Assembly: GCA_018399455.1 (NCBI GenBank)
Contig: JAGYOT010000073.1
Span: forward strand, 1 to 7,644
Source of the DNA: Desulfobacterales bacterium
Lineage (GTDB): Bacteria; Desulfobacterota; Desulfobacteria; Desulfobacterales; Desulfosalsimonadaceae
Length of the DNA stretch: 7,644 nt
Reading direction: 5' to 3'
Below are positions 1-4,793 of this stretch, piece by piece (position 1 is the first letter of the stretch; each line of letters opens with the position of its first letter). The notes beneath the pieces are model-generated. The model was not told the DNA's origin, did not search any database, and was given only the letters and a program-made list of their open reading frames with translations. A program made the position numbers and the translations under genes.

Positions 1-315
1 AAAAAGAAGGTCAATGTTGGCTTTGTCCGCAGCAATCAGGGCCTGGACCACCCGCATCACATCTCCTCCGGCCAGGTAATGGGACTCCAGGTCATTGGTG
101 GATATATCAAGCCCGGCTTTTACCGCCATGATTTTGGCGTTTACCACCAGCTTGGGAGGGACCTTTCTGAACCGCATGAAAACAATATTGAAAAGTCCCA
201 CGGCAGCCCCGGAAACCAGGGCCTGCACCCACAGGGAAATCGCCGATCCAATAAAATAGATAAAAATAATAACGGCAATAAAAAGCAGAATAAGCAGAAT
301 ATGGGTCAGTGTCAT
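1..315 (-). CDS. floA: Flotillin-like protein FloA (YqfA family), N-terminal part, cut by window edge
   Basis: This is the first 105 residues of a bacterial flotillin-like membrane scaffold protein; the rest lies beyond position 1. The start ATG (313-315) follows an AGGAG site (322-326) at 6 nt. Residues about 3-24 form a very hydrophobic segment ([18 protein letters not shown]) and residues about 25-48 a second one, the hairpin-like membrane anchor of the family. Then come the basic stretch MRFRKVPP and the highly diagnostic block [20 protein letters not shown] (about residues 77-96), which matches my recollection of Bacillus FloA almost residue for residue. FloA organises ordered membrane microdomains at the inner membrane; in Bacillus it is co-transcribed with an NfeD protein (YqeZ), as here. 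It sits 19 nt after the short NfeD gene, so it is probably the third gene of one transcript. The SPFH/coiled-coil part cannot be judged. Confidence 0.93.
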   Translation of the reverse strand, partial: MTLTHILLILLFIAVIIFIYFIGSAISLWVQALVSGAAVGLFNIVFMRFRKVPPKLVVNAKIMAVKAGLDISTNDLESHYLAGGDVMRVVQALIAADKANIDLLF

Positions 316-321
316 AATTGT

Positions 322-326
322 CTCCT
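322..326 (-). promoter_or_regulatory. Ribosome binding site of floA
   Basis: AGGAG on the minus strand lies 6 nt before the floA ATG, in the 19-nt gap after the short NfeD stop codon. It fixes the floA start and supports independent initiation within an operon. Confidence 0.75.
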
Positions 327-334
327 GTTTTCGT

Positions 335-832
335 TCAGGTACTATTTAGATTGTTTTCCAATTCCCGAACCACAACGCGATTGCCCTCCACAGCGATCAC
401 CATCACGGATTTTTGCTTTTCAATAAACTCGCCGCCGCTCACCACATCCACCCGGCGGCCCTCGATCAGCGCCGTTCCTGACGGCCGCAGGCTATTTATG
501 GTTTTTCCGGTCTTGCCCAGGTAGCTTCCCAGCTTCTCAGACTGGGAAGATACACCGCCGGTTTTTTTCAGGCTTTTTCTCAACGTCACAGGCGAATACG
601 CCAGAAGCTTGAGTCCGGCAATCATTACCACCGGCAGAATCAGGATATCGGCCACGACAAAGACCATCCCGACACCCATGGATATATCGGTAAAGACCGT
701 ATACAGGGAATAGCCGAAAAGTCCGATGGCAAGGATCGTCAGCACACCGCCCGAGGGCAGAATTACCTCGGCCAGAAGCACCGCGATGCCGGCCACCTGA
801 ATAATAATGGGAAAGATAAGCTCTGCTATCAT
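335..832 (-). CDS. Short NfeD-family membrane protein (no protease domain)
   Basis: This is a 165-residue inner-membrane protein of the NfeD family in its short form. Hydrophobic segments lie at about residues 5-24, 28-48 and 52-79. A polar linker (80-112) leads to a C-terminal OB-fold-like domain (about 113-157) with [16 protein letters not shown] and GNRVVV. The same pattern ends the long NfeD upstream, with about half of the residues identical over roughly 43 positions, so the two genes are tandem paralogues. Its ATG overlaps the upstream TGA as ATGA (829-832), and AAGGAAG (841-847) sits 8 nt before it, which implies translational coupling. Short NfeD proteins usually lie beside stomatin- or flotillin-like genes and are thought to act with them in membrane organisation, as the downstream floA suggests. 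No catalytic residues are expected. The family call is firm; its specific role is unknown. Confidence 0.88.
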   Translation of the reverse strand: MIAELIFPIIIQVAGIAVLLAEVILPSGGVLTILAIGLFGYSLYTVFTDISMGVGMVFVVADILILPVVMIAGLKLLAYSPVTLRKSLKKTGGVSSQSEKLGSYLGKTGKTINSLRPSGTALIEGRRVDVVSGGEFIEKQKSVMVIAVEGNRVVVRELENNLNST

Positions 833-2316
833 TGATCGGGCTTCCTTGCGACAATCACCCGATTGCCGATGATCTCGGAGACCACCACAGCTGCCCCCCG
901 TTCGATAAATTCGCCTTCCGTAACCACATCCAGCACATCCGTGCCGATTTTAACCTTGCCCGAGGGCCGCAGGGGGGTCATGGCCTCTCCCGTATCCTTG
1001 GCATGCACACGGCTGGTCTGGCTGGCATCAGAATGTGCCTCCTTTAAACTGGCGGTCAGGTAAGGGCCACTGGAGACGGCTGAAAAGCGAGGGAGGACAA
1101 AACGAATAAAAAAAAGGCCCAGACCAAAGGCGACCAGATACGAGCCCAGCACCTTGATGATGTTGTTCAGCAAAATATCCATCTCCCAGGGAAGGGAGGG
1201 ATCGGGGATGACAAAGTCCTGAAACATCAGTATAAGGCCCACAATGATACATACAATGCCCGCAAATCCGGCAAGGCCGAAGCCGGGAAGGACAAAGACC
1301 TCGATCGCCATAAACACCACGCCAAGAACGATAATCAAAAGCTCTGTATAATCCGCCAGCCCGACCATGTACTGGTTTAAAAAGACAATCGCCAGACAGG
1401 CAATCCCCACAAAACCCGGAACCCCAAAACCAGGCGCTTTCATCTCCATGTAAAGTGCCGCAAGGCCGATCATCATAAGAATCGGGGAGATGCTCCCGAT
1501 AAAACGAACCAGGGTCTCCGACCAAGTCTCTTCGATCCTGATGCGATCATGCAAAACAATTCCCTTTGCTGTCAGCATCGCATCAATTGTTTCCACAGTC
1601 ATTGAGGAAAAACCAAGCTCCAGAGCCTCAGCGGCGGACATGGTAAGCAGCTCTCCTTTTTCCACCACCGTTTTTTTTTGGGTAACCCGCTCCTTCTCAT
1701 CGGCTGTAAGATCGGCAAAGGCCTGACTGTCCATGTAGCGCTTTTTGCCATCGATTTCAACGGAATAAACCACTTTTTCCGGAGTCACCATGGCCTCCGC
1801 CAGGTCTTCCGGATACCCGTTTCGCCGGGCAAGCGCCCTGAACTTGGCCCGTATCGGGGACTGAAACTTCTCTCCCATCATTTCCGGGCCTTCCTGAGAA
1901 TAGGCTATGGGCGCGCTGTCCCCAATGGTGGTGGCCGGCCGCATAAACAGGTCTCCGCATGAGAGTGCTATCAAGGCACCTGCAGAGATTGCCTTTTTTT
2001 TTACAAAAGCCACCGACCGCCCTGCCGGCACGGTAAGAATGGTATCCACGATTTCAAGCGCTGCATCCACCCTTCCCCCGAAGGTGTTGATCTCAAAAAC
2101 CACAAGGCTCTCCGGGTCCTGATTGGCTTCGCCGCAGGCCCGCCCGACAAATGCTGACATGCCGGGATCAACCGTACCGTTGATCGGAATCACGTAAACG
2201 GCCCGGCCCTCCGGCTTGGCTTCCTGTCCGCAGAGCGTCGCCGCCGAAAGCATCAGACACAGAAAGGATGCCAGGCATACGCGGCATGGCCGTCCAATTA
2301 TGAAGCTCCCCTGCAT
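829..2316 (-). CDS. nfeD: Long NfeD protein: secreted ClpP-class serine protease domain plus membrane and OB-fold domains (YqeZ-like)
   Basis: This is a 495-residue protein. Residues 1-30 look like a signal peptide (basic RPCR, then a hydrophobic core; cleavage probably near Gly30). Residues about 38-240 form a ClpP/SppA-like protease domain. It has NTFGG (77-81, where many members have TPGG), AISAGA with the likely nucleophile Ser111, and the likely general base Lys150, placed by alignment with the Ser-Lys dyad of the archaeal 1510-type NfeD protease. An insert (about 183-220) ending in KGELLTMSAAEALELG is as I recall it in YqeZ-like members. Hydrophobic segments follow at about 275-290, 301-318, 325-345, 346-366 and 385-407, then a C-terminal OB-fold-like domain (about 447-490) with LRPSG and EGEFIE. 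The protease should face outside the cytoplasmic membrane. ATG is preceded by AGGAG (2327-2331) at 10 nt. It heads the NfeD-NfeD-FloA operon. In Bacillus the related operon belongs to an envelope-stress regulon, but no such promoter is visible here. Confidence 0.92.
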   Translation of the reverse strand: MQGSFIIGRPCRVCLASFLCLMLSAATLCGQEAKPEGRAVYVIPINGTVDPGMSAFVGRACGEANQDPESLVVFEINTFGGRVDAALEIVDTILTVPAGRSVAFVKKKAISAGALIALSCGDLFMRPATTIGDSAPIAYSQEGPEMMGEKFQSPIRAKFRALARRNGYPEDLAEAMVTPEKVVYSVEIDGKKRYMDSQAFADLTADEKERVTQKKTVVEKGELLTMSAAEALELGFSSMTVETIDAMLTAKGIVLHDRIRIEETWSETLVRFIGSISPILMMIGLAALYMEMKAPGFGVPGFVGIACLAIVFLNQYMVGLADYTELLIIVLGVVFMAIEVFVLPGFGLAGFAGIVCIIVGLILMFQDFVIPDPSLPWEMDILLNNIIKVLGSYLVAFGLGLFFIRFVLPRFSAVSSGPYLTASLKEAHSDASQTSRVHAKDTGEAMTPLRPSGKVKIGTDVLDVVTEGEFIERGAAVVVSEIIGNRVIVARKPDQ

Positions 2317-2326
2317 CCGGGTATGT

Positions 2327-2331
2327 CTCCT
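2327..2331 (-). promoter_or_regulatory. Ribosome binding site of the long NfeD gene
   Basis: AGGAG on the minus strand lies 10 nt before the ATG at 2314-2316. The spacing is slightly long but acceptable, and the start gives a complete signal peptide. Confidence 0.6.
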
Positions 2332-2371
2332 GGCGCTGGATGGTTAAAAATAACTGTAATCCTGACAAGTT

Positions 2372-2401
2372 AAAATACTATTGAAAATTCATTAGTGTCA
2401 A
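2372..2401 (-). promoter_or_regulatory. Probable sigma70-type promoter of the nfeD-nfeD-floA operon
   Basis: On the minus strand a perfect -35 TTGACA (2396-2401) is followed, after 18 nt, by the -10-like TATTTT (2372-2377) in AT-rich DNA. Transcription would begin near 2364, giving a leader of roughly 50 nt before the long NfeD start. The -10 is only fair (4 of 6), so the exact hexamer is uncertain; TAGTAT, 3 nt closer to the -35, would give a 15-nt spacer. No sigma-W-like signature was recognised. Confidence 0.55.
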
Positions 2402-2432
2402 GGTGAAAAGCGGCAGCCCCGCCCGCAATTTT

Positions 2433-2483
2433 CCGGGCACCGAGTGCCCGGCGGCAGGCAACGGCCTTTTTTCGTTCCTGCCG
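2433..2483. repeat. Two adjacent inverted repeats in the divergent intergenic region
   Basis: The first is CCGGGCAC (2433-2440), triloop CGA, GTGCCCGG (2444-2451): eight perfect GC-rich pairs. It abuts a second, CGGCAGG (2452-2458) with CCTGCCG (2477-2483), seven pairs whose loop holds a run of six T (2467-2472). The block lies between the two divergent promoters and is far more GC-rich than its AT-rich flanks. Neither stem is followed directly by a T-run on either strand, so it is not a classical terminator. It could insulate the divergent units or bind a protein; the role is unknown. Confidence 0.5.
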
Positions 2484-2536
2484 GAGAAATCGGCACAACA
2501 GAAAAACCGGGGGTTATCGAAAGTTTTCAAAATTTG

Positions 2537-2565
2537 TTTGCACTAATATATGTAATTGCTACAAT
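2537..2565 (+). promoter_or_regulatory. Probable promoter of the CoA-transferase/GNAT gene
   Basis: TTTGCA (2537-2542, 4 of 6 to the -35 consensus), a 17-nt spacer and TACAAT (2560-2565, 5 of 6 to the -10) lie in AT-rich DNA. The start point would be near 2572, giving a leader of about 35 nt. A dyad TGTA-N5-TACA (2551-2563) overlaps the -10 and could be an operator, although short dyads are common in AT-rich DNA. Confidence 0.5.
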
Positions 2566-2591
2566 ATAAATATTAACGGCTTACTCCAGAC

Positions 2592-2597
2592 AGGGAG
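2592..2597 (+). promoter_or_regulatory. Ribosome binding site of the CoA-transferase/GNAT gene
   Basis: AGGGAG lies 9 nt before the ATG at 2607. It is the only good site near the 5' end of the frame and supports this start. Confidence 0.65.
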
Positions 2598-2606
2598 AGA
2601 AAAGGC

Positions 2607-4502
2607 ATGCGAACCATCTACTGGCCGGATGAATACATAGGGAAGCGCCGCACGGCAAAGGAAGCCTTAAATACGCTTCATGCCGGGCAACGAATATTTA
2701 TCGGCTCCTCATGCGGTGAGCCACAGCATCTTGTGCAAACCCTTGTTGAAGCCGGGGAGCGGTTTTCGGATCTTGAGATCGTAAGGCTCATGAGCATTGA
2801 AAACTCCCCGATCACCCGTCTTGCCCTGGACAGCCGGAACACCCATTTCAGTATCAGAAACATTTACCAGGGCTCGGCCACAGCCAAGCATCTGGCCGCG
2901 AACCGGCCGTTTATCACCCCCATGAATATTTCCACCGTGCCGGGACTTTTTGCAAAACGTCACCTCCCCCTCAACGCGGCCCTGATCCAGGTTTCACCGC
3001 CGGACGACTTCGGCTGGATGAGCATGGGCATCTCCGTTGATGTCGGGATAGCCGCAGCCCAGGCCGCAGATCGCGTTATTGCCCAGGTGAACTCTGAGAT
3101 GCCAAGGGTTTTAGGCCACAGCTTTATTCATGTCAACGATGTGGACATTATTGTGGAAAAAGACGAGCCGCTGCTGACGCTCGACCAGCTGCCCGAATTT
3201 GAAACCGCCCACACCATTGCAAGGCTTGTCGCCAATCTCATTGAAGACGGCTCAACCTTCCAGCTCGGCCTCGGTGCCACGCCCAAAGCCATCCTGCTGG
3301 CACTTGCGGATAAAAACGACCTGGGGGTGCATACCCAGTTTATTGTCGACGGCATCATGGACCTTGTTTCCATGGGGGTTATCACCAACCGCTACAAGGG
3401 AATAAACGACGGCAAGACGGTAGCCAGCAATGCAGTCGGCTCAAAGAACCTCTATGAATTTGTTCATGACAATCCCGCAATTGAATTCCACCCGTCCGAT
3501 TATGTCAACAATCCCGGCATCATCGGACAGCACAACAAGATGGTCTCCATCAACATGGTACGAGAGATGGACCTTACCGGCCAGGCCGCGGTCGATGCCC
3601 TGCCCCACAACTATTTTGCGGGGGTCTCCAGCCTGCTGGATTTTGTTCGGGGAACCGATGCCTGCCCGGAGGGCAAATCCATGATTTTAATTCCATCCAC
3701 CTCCATGGACCGGTCTGTCAGCCGGATTGTGCCGGGACTTAAAAGCGGCGCGGTGGTTTTGCCCAGATGCGACGTCTCTTACGTGATAAGCGAATACGGG
3801 GCCGTCAACCTGTTCGGAAAAAATCTGCAGGAGCGTGCCACCGCGATGATCAGCCTGGCGCATCCGGATTTCCGGGATGAACTGTTTGAAAAAGCCAAGG
3901 AACTTGGCTTGATGACCCCGGGACGAAAACTCAGCGAATTCCTTAAAAGCGTCTACCCCGTCGGCCTTGAGGAAATGCGCAGGTACGACTGCCAATCGGT
4001 CAAGTTCCGGCCAGCCAAGCCGGTGGACATCCGGCGAATCCAGGAGCACTTCTACAACCTGGACCGAAGCGATGTGGTCTCCCGTTTCTTTTATGAAAAA
4101 ACCGCGTTTTTAAGGGACGACGTGGAGGCCATGGTGGAGTCGGACTATATTAAGAACCTCACCATTCTGGCGGTCACCGGCGAATTCGGGTTCGGCACCG
4201 TCATCGGACTGGGCGCCTATATGCTGGAGCCCGAAAACAACACCGCAGAGATTGCATTTTCCGTGTCCCGGCCCTGGCAGGGCAAGGGAATCGCCTCTGT
4301 GATTCTATATAAGCTGGCCGAAGCGGCCCGAAATAATGGCATCGAGGGGCTGACCGCTTATACATCGTCGCAAAACAGAGGGATGGTGAAACTTTTCCAC
4401 CACCTTCCCTACAAAGTGCATTCCCAGGTAAGCGACGGTATGCTGGTGCTCAGCTGCCGCTTTGATGAAAAAACGGAGCCGGCTGAAACGGCCCCTGCTT
4501 AA
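2607..4502 (+). CDS. Acetyl-CoA hydrolase/transferase-family domain fused to a C-terminal Pat-like GNAT acetyltransferase domain
   Basis: This is a 631-residue cytoplasmic two-domain protein. Residues about 10-440 match the 4-hydroxybutyrate/acetyl-CoA hydrolase-transferase family: SCGEP (35-39), GLGATPKAI (221-229), PSDYVNNPGIIGQHNKMVSI (296-315), SRIVPGLKSGA (372-382), VISEYGAVNLFGK (393-405) and AHPDFRDEL (418-426). The family's catalytic Glu, in a GIHTE-type motif, is Gln244 here (GVHTQ), and the usual TGGQ-like loop before DF is VSSL (340-343), so transferase or hydrolase activity is doubtful. Residues about 465-615 are a GNAT domain: RFF (493-495), SDY (512-514), AEIAF with Glu548, and the acetyl-CoA pyrophosphate loop Q558-GKG-IA; the pattern resembles the GNAT of Pat-type protein lysine acetyltransferases. 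The next gene encodes a synthetase carrying PX4GK, a classic Pat target. I infer a regulatory acetyltransferase with a CoA-ester-sensing domain; a true bifunctional enzyme is the alternative. Confidence 0.9.
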   Translation: MRTIYWPDEYIGKRRTAKEALNTLHAGQRIFIGSSCGEPQHLVQTLVEAGERFSDLEIVRLMSIENSPITRLALDSRNTHFSIRNIYQGSATAKHLAANRPFITPMNISTVPGLFAKRHLPLNAALIQVSPPDDFGWMSMGISVDVGIAAAQAADRVIAQVNSEMPRVLGHSFIHVNDVDIIVEKDEPLLTLDQLPEFETAHTIARLVANLIEDGSTFQLGLGATPKAILLALADKNDLGVHTQFIVDGIMDLVSMGVITNRYKGINDGKTVASNAVGSKNLYEFVHDNPAIEFHPSDYVNNPGIIGQHNKMVSINMVREMDLTGQAAVDALPHNYFAGVSSLLDFVRGTDACPEGKSMILIPSTSMDRSVSRIVPGLKSGAVVLPRCDVSYVISEYGAVNLFGKNLQERATAMISLAHPDFRDELFEKAKELGLMTPGRKLSEFLKSVYPVGLEEMRRYDCQSVKFRPAKPVDIRRIQEHFYNLDRSDVVSRFFYEKTAFLRDDVEAMVESDYIKNLTILAVTGEFGFGTVIGLGAYMLEPENNTAEIAFSVSRPWQGKGIASVILYKLAEAARNNGIEGLTAYTSSQNRGMVKLFHHLPYKVHSQVSDGMLVLSCRFDEKTEPAETAPA

Positions 4503-4609
4503 CTTGTTTCAATCAGAACGGTAATCCGTCGGCCTGCCGTGTTTGCCCCGTAAAAAAGCCATCAAGAGATGCCTCCAGACCAAATCCGCCTGGTTTGACA
4601 TTTCAAAGC

Positions 4610-4631
4610 CGGCACGGGCCGCGTTTTTTTT
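4610..4631 (+). terminator. Possible weak intrinsic terminator after the CoA-transferase/GNAT gene
   Basis: CGGC (4610-4613), loop ACGG, GCCG (4618-4621), then CG and a run of eight T (4624-4631). The GC stem is only four pairs; beyond a 2x2 mismatch, AAA upstream can pair with the first T residues. It lies about 110 nt after the stop and upstream of the synthetase promoter, so it could separate the two transcripts. The stem is short and the call is tentative. Confidence 0.35.
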
Positions 4632-4661
4632 GCCCCCTGGCAGACGTTATCCCCGCGATGC

Positions 4662-4691
4662 TTGCCACCTGCATTCCTTGTGTGCTATTAT
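4662..4691 (+). promoter_or_regulatory. Probable promoter of the acyl-CoA synthetase gene, with extended -10
   Basis: TTGCCA (4662-4667, 5 of 6), an 18-nt spacer and TATTAT (4686-4691, 5 of 6), preceded by TG at 4683-4684 as an extended -10. Transcription would start near 4698 and leave a leader of about 90 nt that contains the hairpin at 4711-4746. This is the best promoter candidate in the 287-nt gap, so the synthetase can probably be expressed apart from the upstream gene. Confidence 0.55.
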
Positions 4692-4710
4692 AGTGCCTAA
4701 AATAATTTGC

Positions 4711-4746
4711 GCCACCTGACCCGGAGAAACCTGCAAGTCTGGTGGC
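4711..4746 (+). repeat. Near-perfect inverted repeat (leader hairpin) upstream of the acyl-CoA synthetase
   Basis: GCCACCTGAC (4711-4720) and GTCTGGTGGC (4737-4746) are complementary at 9 of 10 positions, with one T-T mismatch and a 16-nt loop. The element falls in the predicted leader, ending 43 nt before the start codon. No T-run follows, so it is not an intrinsic terminator. It could be an RNA control element or a dyad operator just downstream of the promoter. I do not recognise a known riboswitch class. Confidence 0.5.
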
Positions 4747-4784
4747 AGCGTTACGATAAACAGTTTCAAAACAAATACGGACTC

Positions 4785-4793
4785 ATGGAATGA
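4785..4793 (+). other. Two-codon mini-ORF overlapping the synthetase start codon
   Basis: ATG GAA TGA encodes Met-Glu-stop, and its stop overlaps the synthetase ATG as ATGA (4790-4793). The only Shine-Dalgarno-like bases are GGA (4779-4781), spaced 8 nt from the 4790 ATG and 3 nt from the 4785 ATG, so the longer frame is favoured. The arrangement may be coincidental, but it could permit stop-restart initiation. Confidence 0.25.

Noticed and set aside
79..426. 115-codon plus-strand frame at the left end
   Set aside because: It lies antisense to floA and the end of the short NfeD gene, and its low-complexity Asn/Lys/Gln-rich product is the complement of membrane-segment codons.
1028..1525. 165-codon alternative minus-strand frame inside the long NfeD gene
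   Set aside because: It overlaps the membrane and linker region of a well-supported gene in another frame, and its composition (many Cys, Arg, Trp, Pro) is typical of an out-of-frame reading.
2433..2472. Intrinsic terminator from the 8-pair stem plus downstream T-run
   Set aside because: Fifteen nucleotides separate the stem from the T-run, and no gene ends toward it from either side.
3687..4049. 120-codon open frame on the minus strand inside the CoA-transferase gene
   Set aside because: It lies opposite strongly conserved family motifs, has no ribosome site and no recognisable protein features; it is a shadow of the real gene. The same holds for the minus-strand frames at 4766-5251 and 5309-5680.
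4595..4600. Perfect TTGACA as a -35 element for the synthetase
   Set aside because: The region 16-19 nt downstream is GC-rich (around GCCGCG) with no -10, and it lies upstream of a T-run; the 4662-4691 pair is much better.
4708..4740. Partial resemblance to the B12-box of cobalamin riboswitches (GCCACCTG ... GGAGAAACCTGC)
   Set aside because: The core CAGGAGACCTGCC is broken by substitutions and an insertion, and the upstream 200 nt lack the other conserved elements of the aptamer.
4785..4787. ATG at 4785 as the synthetase start
   Set aside because: It is out of frame and stops after one further codon; the ATG at 4790 gives the full AcsA-like N-terminus.
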